Positions 53,945 through 62,941 of a DNA stretch of 64,000 nucleotides are shown piece after piece. Where the stretch lies: the NCBI RefSeq assembly GCF_004798665.1, contig NZ_CP039292.1, positions 2,480,001 to 2,544,000 on the forward strand, written 5' to 3'. Source of the DNA: Actinomyces procaprae (lineage in GTDB: Bacteria; Actinomycetota; Actinomycetes; Actinomycetales; Actinomycetaceae). A program made the position numbers and the translations under genes. A model generated the notes under the pieces. That model was given only the letters and a program-made list of their open reading frames with translations, was not told the origin of the DNA and made no database searches. Within the stretch, counting starts at the first letter, position 1; every line of letters begins with the position of its first letter.

Positions 53945-54963
53945 AGCTGCACGGTGCGGCCCTCGGCAGCGGAGGTGAGCACCGCCTCGACCACGCGCAG
54001 CGTGTTGACGCCCTCGGCCATGGTGACGTGCTCACCGCCCACGCCGCGCACGGCGTCACGGAAGCGCTCCTGCTCCAGGGCCAGCGGCTCACGCTTGGGG
54101 ATGGCGTAGCGGATGACGTCGCCCTCGGTGACACCGCGGAAGTTGGCGACCTGGTCCCAGTCGGAGGCGACGGTGCCGTTGGCGTAGAAGGTCAGGTCCC
54201 CGGTGAGCGTGTCAGCGACGAATGCGCCCTTCTCCCCGGTGACGATGGTGACGCGCTCCTTGAAGGGGGTCAGCCAGTTGACCACGTGGGAGACGATCAC
54301 ACCGCTGGCCAGCCGCCCGGAGGCAACCACCATGTCCTCGTTGTCCCGTCCGGAGCGGTGCGCCACCTGGGCGCTGATGGACACGTACGGGGAGCCCGCC
54401 ACCCAGGCGGTCAGGTCGACGTCGTGGGTGGCCAGGTCCTTGACCACGCCGACGTCGCTGATGCGCGCCGGGAAGGGCCCCTGGCGGCGGGTGAGGACCT
54501 GGTAGACCTGGCCCAGCTCACCGGCGTCGAGCCGCTCCCGCAGCGCCCGCAGGGCCGGGTTGCAGCGCTCCACATAGCCGACGGCGCCCACCAGGCCGCG
54601 GGACGCGAAGGCGTCGCGCACCCGCTCGCCGGCCTCGACGGAGTGGGCGATGGGCTTCTCCACCATGGTCGGCACGCCCGCCTCCGCCAGCGCCAGGGCC
54701 ACCTCCTCGTGGAAGACGGTGGGCACTGCGACCAGGGCGGCGTCCAGGCCGGCGTCGATGAGGGCGTGCACGTCCGGCAGCACCGGCAGGTCCCCGGCGA
54801 CGCCGAAGCGGTCGCCACCCGGGTCGGCCACGGCCACCAGCTCCTCGCCCTCGGTGGCGCGGATGACGCGGGCGTGGTGGCGGCCCATTGAGCCCAGGCC
54901 GATCAGGCCGACCCGCAGCGGGCCGCCGGCGTCAGTCTTGATCGTCTCAGTCGTCTCAGACAT
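53941..54963 (-). CDS. Gfo/Idh/MocA oxidoreductase (WbpB/WlbA-like)
   Basis: 340 residues. Rossmann motif GLIGLGSMGRHHARV, then VAVPTVFHEEVALALAEAG, MVEKPIAHSVEAGERV with the catalytic EKP, and VGYVERCNP and VKDLATHDVDLTAWVAGSP in the C-terminal domain. Next to a DegT aminotransferase and a hexapeptide acetyltransferase it most likely oxidises C3 of UDP-GlcNAcA. The ATG at 54963 lies just past the upstream stop; a GTG at 54972 would overlap it and is the alternative. Confidence 0.85.
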   Translation of the reverse strand: MSETTETIKTDAGGPLRVGLIGLGSMGRHHARVIRATEGEELVAVADPGGDRFGVAGDLPVLPDVHALIDAGLDAALVAVPTVFHEEVALALAEAGVPTMVEKPIAHSVEAGERVRDAFASRGLVGAVGYVERCNPALRALRERLDAGELGQVYQVLTRRQGPFPARISDVGVVKDLATHDVDLTAWVAGSPYVSISAQVAHRSGRDNEDMVVASGRLASGVIVSHVVNWLTPFKERVTIVTGEKGAFVADTLTGDLTFYANGTVASDWDQVANFRGVTEGDVIRYAIPKREPLALEQERFRDAVRGVGGEHVTMAEGVNTLRVVEAVLTSAAEGRTVQL

Positions 54964-54964
54964 C

Positions 54965-56095
54965 TCAGGCACCCGCCTTCACGACTGCGGTGACGGCCTG
55001 GACGATGCGGTCCAGGTCAGCCTGCGTCAGGGAGGGGTGCACGGGCAGGGACAGGCACTCGCGCGCCACCAGCTCGGTGGCGGGCAGCTCCAGCCCGGGC
55101 GCATAGGGGGCCAGGGAGTCCAGGCGGTGGTTCGGGATGGGGTAGTACACGCCCGAGCCGACCTGCCACTCCTCGCGCAGCGCGCTCTGGGCGGCGTCGC
55201 GCTCGGCGGCGGTGGCGCCCTCCAGGCGGATCGTGTACTGGTGGTACACGTGCCGGTAGCCGTCCGGGACAGCGGGGGTGATCACGCCGGGGACGTCGCC
55301 GAGCCCGGCGTCCAGTGCCGCGGCGTTGGCGCGGCGCGCCTCGGTCCAGCCGTCCAGTTTCTTCAGCTGCACCCGGCCCACGGCGGCGGCCACATCCGTC
55401 ATGCGGTTGTTCAGGCCCACAAGCTCGTTGGCGTACTGCTTCTCCATGCCCTGGTTGCGCAGCAGCCGCACACGGCGGGCGAGCTCGGCATCGGGGGTGG
55501 TGACCATGCCGCCCTCCAGGGTGGTCATGTTCTTGGTGGGGTAGAAGGAGAAGGAGCCCCACGCCCCGAAGGTGCCCACGGGCTTGCCGTTGATCGCGGC
55601 GCCGTGCGCCTGCGCACAGTCCTCGAAGACCGCCAGGTCGTGGCGGGCGGCGATACCCATGATCGCGTCCATGTCCGCGGCCAGGCCGTACAGGTGCACC
55701 ACCTCGATGGCGACCGTGTTCTCAGTGATGGCGGCCTCCACCGAGGCCGGGTCCAGGGTGAAGGTGACCGGGTCGATGTCGGCGAAGACGGGCTTGGCGC
55801 CGGTGATGGCGACGGAGTTGCCGGTGGCGGCGAAGGTGAAGGAGGGGACGATGACCTCCGGCACGCCGCCCTCGGACTTCAGGTCGCAGGCCAGCGTGGC
55901 CAGGTGCTGGGCGGAGGTGCCGGAGTTGACGGCGACGGCGTGGGCGCCGGCCACCACCCGGGTGGAGAACTCCTCCTCGAAGGCGGCGACCTGCGGGCCC
56001 TGGACGACCATGCCGGAGGCCATGACGGCGTCGACGGCGGCACGCTCCTCGTCTCCGATGATCGGCTTGGCGGCGGGAATGAACTCGCGTGACAT
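54965..56095 (-). CDS. DegT/DnrJ/EryC1/StrS aminotransferase (WbpE-like)
   Basis: 376 residues. PLP-dependent sugar aminotransferase: VNSGTSAQHLA, VIVPSFTFAATGNSV, VFEDCAQAHGA (Asp159) and the Schiff-base Lys188 in SFSFYPTKNMTTLEGG, then RNQGMEKQY and GLNNRMTDVAAAVG. It would aminate the 3-keto-uronate made by the neighbouring oxidoreductase. The ATG at 56095 overlaps the acetyltransferase stop by one base (TGATG). Confidence 0.92.
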   Translation of the reverse strand: MSREFIPAAKPIIGDEERAAVDAVMASGMVVQGPQVAAFEEEFSTRVVAGAHAVAVNSGTSAQHLATLACDLKSEGGVPEVIVPSFTFAATGNSVAITGAKPVFADIDPVTFTLDPASVEAAITENTVAIEVVHLYGLAADMDAIMGIAARHDLAVFEDCAQAHGAAINGKPVGTFGAWGSFSFYPTKNMTTLEGGMVTTPDAELARRVRLLRNQGMEKQYANELVGLNNRMTDVAAAVGRVQLKKLDGWTEARRANAAALDAGLGDVPGVITPAVPDGYRHVYHQYTIRLEGATAAERDAAQSALREEWQVGSGVYYPIPNHRLDSLAPYAPGLELPATELVARECLSLPVHPSLTQADLDRIVQAVTAVVKAGA

Positions 56096-56754
56096 CAGTG
56101 GGTGACCTCCCGGATCGTGTTTTCGTGACTGTTGCTTGCGATGGTCTCTTCGTACAGCGCGCCGGTGGCGGGGCAGCGCCACATGCGGGTGCCCGCGCCG
56201 GACCCGGGGGCCTCGCCGTCGCCCTCCACGGGGACCAGCGGCTCCCCGGCGCGCCCCACCCAGCCGATGCGGCGGGCGGGGACCCCGGCGACCAGCGCAT
56301 GCGCGGGCACGTCCTTGGTGACGACGGCGCCGGCGGCCACGGTGGCCCACGCCCCGATCTGCACGGGCGCGACACAGACGGCGCGGGCCCCGATGGAGGC
56401 GCCGTCCTGCACGGTTACGCCCACCGGCTCCCAGTCGGAGGCGGACTTGAGGGACCCGTCGGGGTTGACGGCGCGTGGGAAGTGGTCATTGGTGAAGGTG
56501 ACGGCCGGGCCCACGAATACGCCGTCGCCCAGCCGGGCCGGCTCGTAGATCAGCGCGTAGTTCTGCACCTTGCAGTTGCGGCCCATGCGCACGCCCTCGC
56601 CGATGTACGCGCCCCGGCCCACGATGCAGCCCGGGCCGAGCTCGGCGTGCTCGCGCACCTGGGCCAGGTGCCAGATGGATGATCCGTCCCCGATACTCGC
56701 CTCGGGAGAGACATCGGCGGACGGGGCTATCCGGGCGGGGCTGGCCGGGCTCAT
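56095..56754 (-). CDS. hexapeptide-repeat N-acetyltransferase (WbpD/WlbB-like)
   Basis: 219 residues. Left-handed beta-helix of hexapeptide repeats: ADVSPEASIGDGSSIWHLAQ, GCIVGRGAYIGEGVRMG, NCKVQNYALIYE, GVFVGPAVTFTNDHFPRA, ASIGARAVCVAPVQIGAW, VVTKDVPAHALVAGVPARRI. The FTND segment holds residues typical of the UDP-3-amino-sugar acetyltransferases. A C-terminal extension of about 45 residues (RMWRCPATGALYEE) is longer than WbpD. First gene of the operon; ATG with AGGAG upstream. Confidence 0.9.
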   Translation of the reverse strand: MSPASPARIAPSADVSPEASIGDGSSIWHLAQVREHAELGPGCIVGRGAYIGEGVRMGRNCKVQNYALIYEPARLGDGVFVGPAVTFTNDHFPRAVNPDGSLKSASDWEPVGVTVQDGASIGARAVCVAPVQIGAWATVAAGAVVTKDVPAHALVAGVPARRIGWVGRAGEPLVPVEGDGEAPGSGAGTRMWRCPATGALYEETIASNSHENTIREVTH

Positions 56755-56856
56755 GGCGGCTCCTGACTGGGCGGGCGTTCGAAGTGCTGCCGGATACCGC
56801 CCCTGCGGACGGCCCTGCGTCGCCATCCTAAGCCAAGCTTGTGCGAGAATGCGGCG

Positions 56857-57564
56857 GTGACATCCACTGAGGGCTCCCAGACGCGATTCACCACGCCGGT
56901 AACCGACGCCTGGCTCGTTGTGCCCCTGTACAACGAGGCCCAGGTGGTACGTGACGTCATTGCGGCGGCGCGCCGGGTCTTTCCGCTGGTCGTGGCCGTC
57001 GACGACGGCTCGGCGGACGACTCGGCGGCACAGGCGCAGGCCGCCGGCGCCGTCGTGGTCCGCCACCCCCTGAACCTGGGGCAGGGCGCCGCCCTGCAGA
57101 CCGGCATCACCTACGTCCTGGAGCGCACCGACGCCCGCTACGTGGTCACCTTCGACGCCGACGGCCAGCACTCGGTGGCCGACGCCGCCGCCATGGTGGG
57201 CGCAGCGGAGCAGGAGGACCTGGCCTTCGTGCTGGGATCACGCTTCCTGGACGGGGCCTCCCCCGTCGGCTGGCTAAAGCGCCTGGTGCTCAAGACCGCG
57301 GCGGTAGCGGCCTCACGTACCACCGGCATGCACCTGACCGACGCGCACAACGGGCTGCGGGTGATTCGCCGCGACGCCGCCACCAGGCTCGACCTGCGGC
57401 AGAACCGGATGGCCCATGCCTCCGAGATCGTCCGGCAGCTCGGCGCCACCGGACTGCCGTGGCGCGAGTTCCCCGTGCACATCGAGTACACCGACTACTC
57501 CAGGGCCAAGGGCCAGTCGCTGTGGAACTCCATCAACATCCTGGTCGACCTGCTGTTCTCGTGA
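56857..57564 (+). CDS. family 2 glycosyltransferase (DPM1-like, paired with DUF2304)
   Basis: 235 residues. GT-A motifs: AWLVVPLYNEAQVVRDVI, VAVDDGSADDS, LNLGQGAALQTGITYVL, VVTFDADGQHSVADA (DxD), VLGSRFLDG and DAHNGLRVIRR. It lacks a membrane domain; the following DUF2304 protein probably provides it, a pairing common in actinobacterial rhamnan and galactan loci. The GTG at 56857 was chosen because it begins just before the conserved core; an upstream TTG is possible. Confidence 0.82.
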   Translation: MTSTEGSQTRFTTPVTDAWLVVPLYNEAQVVRDVIAAARRVFPLVVAVDDGSADDSAAQAQAAGAVVVRHPLNLGQGAALQTGITYVLERTDARYVVTFDADGQHSVADAAAMVGAAEQEDLAFVLGSRFLDGASPVGWLKRLVLKTAAVAASRTTGMHLTDAHNGLRVIRRDAATRLDLRQNRMAHASEIVRQLGATGLPWREFPVHIEYTDYSRAKGQSLWNSINILVDLLFS

Positions 57565-57612
57565 CCGCCGTCCTGCCCCGCACTGCCCGTTGAACCCGCA
57601 ATACTTGTTGCC

Positions 57613-57963
57613 ATGAGCTCGCAGATCGTCATCCAGGTGTTCCTGATCGCCGCGGTAGGTGCCGTGGGGTGGATGATGCTGCGCTCCCCGGGCGGCGCCC
57701 GCCACCAGGCCGGCCGCCGCCTGCTGACGCTGGCCTTCGTCGTCTTCGCGATCGCCGCGATCCTGGCCCCGTCCCTGCTCACTCGCCTGGCGCACCTGGT
57801 GGGGGTCGGCCGCGGCGCCGACCTGCTGCTGTACGCGCTGGTGGTGGCGTTCCTGTTCCAGATCCTGTCGTCCTTCCGGCGCAACGCCGCCCGCGAGCGG
57901 CAGATCACCCGGCTGGCTCGGCGCGTGGCCCTCAACGACGCCCCGCCGCCGCCGACGCTCTGA
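57613..57963 (+). CDS. DUF2304 family small membrane protein
   Basis: 116 residues with three helices: VIQVFLIAAVGAVGWMML, RLLTLAFVVFAIAAILAPSL and ADLLLYALVVAFLFQIL. FQILSSFRRNAARERQITRLAR is the family's C-terminal feature. DUF2304 proteins accompany GT2 enzymes and are thought to anchor or couple them to lipid carriers. It starts 48 bp after the GT2 stop. Confidence 0.88.
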   Translation: MSSQIVIQVFLIAAVGAVGWMMLRSPGGARHQAGRRLLTLAFVVFAIAAILAPSLLTRLAHLVGVGRGADLLLYALVVAFLFQILSSFRRNAARERQITRLARRVALNDAPPPPTL

Positions 57964-57982
57964 GACGGGCCGGGCGCCGGCC

Positions 57983-58873
57983 TCAGCCGCGCCTGGCCGC
58001 ACGCACCGCGATCTCCTCGCGGGCCCGCAGCCCCGCCGACACCGCCCAGCGCACGGGTGCCTGCCACACGGCGGGGTGGCTCGCGCTCACGTAGCGGCGC
58101 GCGGAGGCGTGGTGGGCACGGATCATGCGCTCGGGCCGGCTCTTCCAGCTGGCCCCCTGCGCGTGTACGACGACCGCGCCCGGAACCTGCAGGTTGAGCC
58201 AGCCGGCTCGTCCCACGCGCGCGCCGAGGTCGACGTCCTCGAAGAACATGAAGTACTCCTCGTCGAATCCGCCCAGGCGCTTCCAGGCGGCCGCGGGCAG
58301 CAGCAGGCAGGCGCCGGAGAGCCAGCCGACGGCGTGCGTGGTGTCCTCATTGGTGCCGTGGTAGGCGGCTGAGAAGGGGTTGCCGGGCCATACACGCCCG
58401 AGGACCGCGTGCCCCGCACCGCCGATCAGCGTCGGCAGGGCCCGCCCGGACGGGTAGACGCTCCCGTCCGGGTTGAGCAGGCGCGGCCCGAGGCAGCCGG
58501 CCCGGGGCTCGGCCCGCCCCGCCTCAATCAGTGCGTCCAGGCTTCCCGGGCGCCAGACGATGTCCGGGTTGGCGACCACGATCCAGTCCTCGGTCAGGTC
58601 CCGGGCAGCCAGGTTGGCCCCGCCCCCGTACCCGCGGTTGGTGCCGTCGCCGACGACGCGCGCCCCGTATCGCTGTGCGGCCCGGTTCACGCGCTCATGG
58701 TCACTGCCGTTGTCCGCTATGACCACAGTTGGGTTACGAGTTGTGGCGGCGCTCAGGGAGTCGAGGAAGCGCTCCAGCTCCTCGCCGGGGTTGTAGGCGA
58801 CCGTGACGACGCGAACTGTTCCCGGCGGCGTCTCGGCCACGGCGCGGGGCGGAGTGGGTGGTGCGTCAATCAC
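57983..58873 (-). CDS. family 2 glycosyltransferase, WbbL-like rhamnosyltransferase
   Basis: 296 residues. VRVVTVAYNPGEELERFLDSL, VVIADNGSDHERV, GYGGGANLAARD, WIVVANPDIVWRPG with the acidic motif, GACLLLPAAAWKRLGGFDEEYFMFFEDVDLGARV, VHAQGASWKSRPERMI. The family includes WbbL, which adds rhamnose to decaprenyl-PP-GlcNAc in mycobacteria (Rv3265c, near rmlD and whiB2). The GTG at 58873 is preceded by TAGTCT at 7 nt, a leaderless pattern; upstream starts at 58930 or 58957 add unconserved sequence. Confidence 0.88.
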   Translation of the reverse strand: MIDAPPTPPRAVAETPPGTVRVVTVAYNPGEELERFLDSLSAATTRNPTVVIADNGSDHERVNRAAQRYGARVVGDGTNRGYGGGANLAARDLTEDWIVVANPDIVWRPGSLDALIEAGRAEPRAGCLGPRLLNPDGSVYPSGRALPTLIGGAGHAVLGRVWPGNPFSAAYHGTNEDTTHAVGWLSGACLLLPAAAWKRLGGFDEEYFMFFEDVDLGARVGRAGWLNLQVPGAVVVHAQGASWKSRPERMIRAHHASARRYVSASHPAVWQAPVRWAVSAGLRAREEIAVRAARRG

Positions 58874-58880
58874 GCGTGGG

Positions 58881-58886
58881 AGACTA
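58881..58886 (-). promoter_or_regulatory. candidate leaderless -10 for WbbL-like gene
   Basis: TAGTCT, 7 nt before the GTG at 58873 on the minus strand. Supports that start. Confidence 0.45.
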
Positions 58887-59013
58887 CACGCGCCGGGCGC
58901 CCGCGTGTACAGGGCAGCGGGGCGCGGCATCCCGTAGGGTGGGAAGATGACAAGCATCTGAGATTCCTCCTTGCGAGGGACGAAGGATCGCAGCTGCTCA
59001 CAGACGGGTTCCT

Positions 59014-59019
59014 TATGAT
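59014..59019 (+). promoter_or_regulatory. candidate leaderless -10 for first LCP gene
   Basis: TATGAT, 7 nt before the GTG at 59027. The two in-frame ATGs at 59015 and 59021 would lie within or against the hexamer, so the GTG is favoured. Confidence 0.45.
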
Positions 59020-59026
59020 CATGGCC

Positions 59027-60307
59027 GTGTCATCCCACGACAAAGCCAAAGCTCAAGCGCGACACTCCGCCAAGGACATGACTCGGCGCGCCGCGCGCAA
59101 GCTCGTGCTGGCCGGATTCGCCGTCGTGCTGTTCATCGTCTCCGGCGTCGGCTTCGCCTGGTATGACCTCCAGTCCCAGGTGAACAGGCTCGACATCGAC
59201 GACTTCCTCGGCAAGGACCGCGCCCGCCAGGTGGTGGACAGCTATGAGGGCCGGCCGGTCAACATCCTGATCCTGGGCACCGACTCCCGCGCGGGCGCCA
59301 ACAACGTGGACGGCTCCGAGGGCAGCGAAGAGGTGGCGGTCGCGCGCTCGGACACCACCATGATCCTGCACCTCCCGGCGGACCGGTCCCGTATCGAGAT
59401 CGTCTCCATCCCGCGCGATCTGCTGGTGGAAATACCCTCCTGCAAGACCGCCGACGGCGGCACCACCGAGGCCATGTCCTACACGCCGTTCAACACGGCC
59501 TTCGCCAACGGGGCCGGCGCCAGCGCCGATGATGACGCCGTCGCCGCCGGCGTGGCCTGCACCATCGCCACGGTCGAGGACCTCACCGGGCTCTACATCG
59601 ACGAGTACCTGGTGGTGGACTTCAACGGCCTGATCACCACGGTGGATGCGCTCGGAGGCGTCACCCTCTACGTGGACGAGGACATCAACGACACCGAGTT
59701 CACCGGGCTGGTGCTCAGCCAGGGCTGCCGTCACCTGGACGGCACGACCGCACTGCAGTATGCACGCGTGCGCCACGGCGTCGGCGACGGCTCCGACCGC
59801 CAGCGCATGCCCCGCCAGCAGAACCTGGTGTCGGCAATGCTGCGAACCGCCAAGTCCAAGAACTACTTGACCGACGCCGACGCCCTGTACAGCTTCGCCC
59901 GCGCCGCCCTGGGCTCGCTGACCACTTCCCCGGGCATCAGCTCCCTGAGCACTCTGGCCGGGCTGGCCATGTCGGTCGGCAACGTCGGCAGCGACCAGAC
60001 GGTCCTGATGACCATGCCGAACGAGGAGGCGCCCTGGGATCTCAACCGCGCACTGCCCACAGACGAGTCCGACGCCGTGTGGGCGGCGATCAAGGCCGAC
60101 ACCCCGATTTCGGAGGCCTTGGAGCAGACCGCCGCTCAGGACACCGCCGACGCCTCGTCGCAGGCGGACGCCACCGAGCAGACGCAGGATGCGCAAGCGC
60201 CCGAGCCCGATTCCGGGGATGAGCAGACCGACGCCGCCTCGGACAGCCACACTCGCACTCCCACCACCGATGCGACCACGGAGGACCCCGCCGCCCAGTG
60301 CTTCTGA
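59027..60307 (+). CDS. LytR-CpsA-Psr family glycopolymer ligase 1
   Basis: 426 residues. Cytoplasmic basic N-terminus, one helix about 27-48 (LVLAGFAVVLFIVSGVGFAW), then the LCP domain: VNILILGTDSRAG, SDTTMILHLPADRSRIEIVSIPRDLLVEIP, NTAFANGAG, LTGLYIDEYLVVDFNG, ALQYARVRHGVGDGSDRQRMPRQQ with the Arg/Asp residues that bind the lipid pyrophosphate. A disordered Asp/Glu/Thr tail ends the protein. It attaches lipid-linked glycopolymers to peptidoglycan. An orthologous position, CpsA (Rv3267), is near whiB2 and wbbL in M. tuberculosis. ATG alternatives at 59015 or 59021. Confidence 0.9.
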   Translation: MSSHDKAKAQARHSAKDMTRRAARKLVLAGFAVVLFIVSGVGFAWYDLQSQVNRLDIDDFLGKDRARQVVDSYEGRPVNILILGTDSRAGANNVDGSEGSEEVAVARSDTTMILHLPADRSRIEIVSIPRDLLVEIPSCKTADGGTTEAMSYTPFNTAFANGAGASADDDAVAAGVACTIATVEDLTGLYIDEYLVVDFNGLITTVDALGGVTLYVDEDINDTEFTGLVLSQGCRHLDGTTALQYARVRHGVGDGSDRQRMPRQQNLVSAMLRTAKSKNYLTDADALYSFARAALGSLTTSPGISSLSTLAGLAMSVGNVGSDQTVLMTMPNEEAPWDLNRALPTDESDAVWAAIKADTPISEALEQTAAQDTADASSQADATEQTQDAQAPEPDSGDEQTDAASDSHTRTPTTDATTEDPAAQCF

Positions 60308-60343
60308 GACAGCCAGACGACGCGCACACCGAGCCGCAGGGAC

Positions 60344-60349
60344 AGGAGG
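60344..60349 (+). promoter_or_regulatory. strong ribosome-binding site AGGAGG for LCP 2
   Basis: AGGAGG followed by 10 nt and GTG at 60360. It fixes the start of the second LCP gene in a frame different from the one encoding its catalytic domain. Confidence 0.7.
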
Positions 60350-60359
60350 CCAGCCAGCA

Positions 60360-61852
60360 GTGAGCAGCAACGACGATCTTCCCCCGTCATTCGACCCCGG
60401 TACCGGTGGGTCGCGACGGCGGGCCGGAGCCGCCGGTTCCTCCTCCCGGCGGGCGGGTCGCTCGGGCCGCCCGTCCGCGCCGCCGCCTCGCAGCCGGGCA
60501 GGAGCGCCGCCGACGGCGCCGGCGCACGCAGCGGTGCCGCGCCGCGCCGACCGCGCGCACAGCAGCGGCCGGCCGCGCCGTCCTCAGGCGGCGATTCCGG
60601 GACCGCTGCCGCTGCGGGACGTAGCGCTGCGGGAGGTGCAGTCCGCCCGGATGCGGTTCCCGGACCCCCGGGGCGCACGCATTCAAGGAGCCGGGCACGC
60701 ACCGGTTCCTCGGCGGTGCCGCTGTCCTCCGCATCGTCCCGCCCGGTGCGGGGCGGCGAGGGCACCCGCGTCATGCCGGCCGGGGCCGCGCCCTCCGCCC
60801 GCAGCCACAACGTCGCCAGGCCACGCACCACGGTGCACTCGTCGAGGTACAGGCCATCGCCGTCGCTGACCCAGCACACGCAGCCGGCTCCGCCCTCGCC
60901 CCCCAGGCGCAAGCGGCGCCGCCCGCTGCGGTGGGTGGCCATCGCGCTGGCCGTCCTGCTGGGGCTCGTGGGCGCTCGCGTCGCCTGGCTCGCCCATAAC
61001 GTCGACTCCAAGCTGCAGCGCGTGGAGGCCCTCACCGGCGCGGAGAACACCCCCGGTGAGACGTGGCTGATCGTCGGCTCCGACTCCCGGGCCGACGGCG
61101 CCGTCGTGGACAACACCGAGGGCGCGCGCTCCGACTCGATCATGCTGCTGCACCAGGCCGGCGGGCAGAGCTCCCTGACCTCCCTGCCCCGCGACACCTA
61201 CGTGGAGATCCCCGGGTACGGCGGCAACAAGATCAATGCCGCCTACTCCTACGGCGGCCCGTCCCTGCTGGTGTCCACCGTGGAGCAGCTGACCGGGCTG
61301 ACCGTCGACCATTACGTGGAGGTCGGCATGGGCGGGGTGTCCTCCCTGGTGGACGCCGTCGGTGGCATCAGCGTCTGCATGGGCTACGACGTCGACGATG
61401 CCGATTCCGGGCTGGTGTGGGACAGCTCCCAGGGCGAGTGCCAGGAGGTCGACGGCGCCAAGGCGCTGGCCTACTCGCGCATGCGCAAATCCGACCCCGA
61501 CGGCGACATCGGCCGCGCCCTGCGGCAGCGGGCAGTCATCTCCGCAGTCGTGTCCAAGGCGGTCTCGCCCTCCACCCTGACGAGCTTCTCCCAGCAGGAC
61601 AGGCTGGTGGACGCGGGCACGCAGGCACTCACCGTGGATGAGGACGCCTCGATGATCGACCTGGGCAGGATGCTGCTCGCCTTCCGCTCCGCGTCGAACG
61701 CCGGCCTGACCGGAGCCCCGCCTATCGCCACCGTGGACTACGAGCCGGGCGGCATCGGTGCCGCCGTCCTGCTGGAGGAGACCACCGCGCCGGACTTCTT
61801 CGCCAAGCTGCGCGAGGGCAGGCTGACAACCGCGGACTTCAACCAGTCCTGA
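60360..61852 (+). CDS. LytR-CpsA-Psr family glycopolymer ligase 2, N-terminal frameshift
   Basis: The GTG at 60360 opens SSNDDLPPSFDPGTGG, like other actinobacterial LCP proteins, but the catalytic part lies in another frame: helix LRWVAIALAVLLGLVGARVAWL, ETWLIVGSDSRADGAV, SDSIMLLHQAGG, TSLPRDTYVEIPGYGGNKINAAYSYGG, LTVDHYVEV, ALAYSRMRKSDPDGDIGRALRQRAV. Length 60360-61852 is 3n+2, so one base seems missing between about 60410 and 60710 in the Arg/Pro/Ala linker. The catalytic frame has no start until a GTG at 60716, which would give a 378-residue enzyme that still includes the helix. Confidence 0.8.
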
Positions 61853-61879
61853 GCACCCCGCTCGCCCGGCACGCAACAA

Positions 61880-61919
61880 GCGCCCCGCGCGCCCCCGATT
61901 GGGGGGCTGCGCGGGGCGC
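61880..61919. terminator. bidirectional GC hairpin between LCP 2 and galE
   Basis: GCGCCCCGCGC plus GCCCCC pairs across GATT with GGGGGGC and GCGCGGGGCGC, giving about 17 paired bases with one bulge, between two convergent stops. Confidence 0.75.
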
Positions 61920-61939
61920 GTGCCAGGTGGCAATGGGCC

Positions 61940-62941
61940 TCAGCCGAAGTGGGGACGATCCGGATCGGCCTGCCAGGCGGAGAAGGACGAGGAGACGATG
62001 TCGTCCAAGTCGTGCTCCGCCACCCAGCCGAGCACCTCGCGGATCCGGGTGGCATCACCGATCAGCTGCGGCGGGTCGCCGGCGCGACGGTCCAGCTCCT
62101 CCGGCTGCACCTCGTTGCCGGTAGCGGCGGCCACGGCGTCGATCACCTTGGACACGACCTCACGCACCGAGGAGCCCTTGCCGGTGCCGACGTTGAAGAC
62201 GTGCTCGCGCATCTCCTCCTGCCCGTCCAGGTGATCCAGTGCCGCAATGTGCGCGCCGGCGAGGTCACGCACGTGAATGTAGTCGCGGATGCAGGTGCCG
62301 TCCGGAGTCGGGTAGTCGGTTCCGAAGATCTTCGGGGACTCGCCGCGGGCCAGGCGGTCCAGCACCATGGGGATCAGATTGAGCGTGGCCATGTCACCCA
62401 GGTCGTCCCAGCCGGCGCCGGCGACGTTGAAGTAGCGCAGGCCCGCCCAGCGCAGGCCCCACGCGCGCTCACAATCCGCCATCATCCACTCGCCGATGAG
62501 CTTGGTCTCCCCGTAGGGGTTGATGGGGCGGCAGTCGATGTCCTCGGGCACGACCTCCACCGGCGGCATGCCGTAGACCGCCGCTGAGGAGGAGAAGATC
62601 ATCTGCTCCACGCGCGCCTGCTCCATGGCCAGCAGCATGTTGGCCAGCCCGCCCACGTTCTGCTGGTAGTACCAGGCCGGCCGGGCCACGGACTCGCCCA
62701 CCTGCTTACGGGCGGCGAAGTGGATGACCGCCTTGACGTTCCTACGATCCATCAGGTCCGCCAGGACCTCGGTGGCGTTGCCGGCGGCGACGTCGAGCTC
62801 AACCAGCTCCGCGTCCCCGACCCGCCCCGGTGTTCCGTAGGACAGGTCATCCACGACGACGACCTCATCCCCACGCTCTTGCAAAAGACGCACAACATGG
62901 GCGCCGATGTATCCGGCGCCACCTGCAACCAGGATGCTCAT
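61940..62941 (-). CDS. galE: UDP-glucose 4-epimerase
   Basis: 333 residues. GGAGYIG (7-13) binds [22 protein letters not shown] and [14 protein letters not shown] (Tyr-x3-Lys) form the active site; RYFNVAGA and [15 protein letters not shown] are GalE signatures. It interconverts UDP-glucose and UDP-galactose for surface galactose. The ATG at 62941 lies inside the extended 3' end of the purE frame. Confidence 0.95.
   Translation of the reverse strand: MSILVAGGAGYIGAHVVRLLQERGDEVVVVDDLSYGTPGRVGDAELVELDVAAGNATEVLADLMDRRNVKAVIHFAARKQVGESVARPAWYYQQNVGGLANMLLAMEQARVEQMIFSSSAAVYGMPPVEVVPEDIDCRPINPYGETKLIGEWMMADCERAWGLRWAGLRYFNVAGAGWDDLGDMATLNLIPMVLDRLARGESPKIFGTDYPTPDGTCIRDYIHVRDLAGAHIAALDHLDGQEEMREHVFNVGTGKGSSVREVVSKVIDAVAAATGNEVQPEELDRRAGDPPQLIGDATRIREVLGWVAEHDLDDIVSSSFSAWQADPDRPHFG

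Noticed and set aside
60189..60359. LCP 2 starting upstream of 60360 in the same frame
   Set aside because: That would overlap the end of LCP 1, while a strong AGGAGG site precisely precedes the GTG at 60360.
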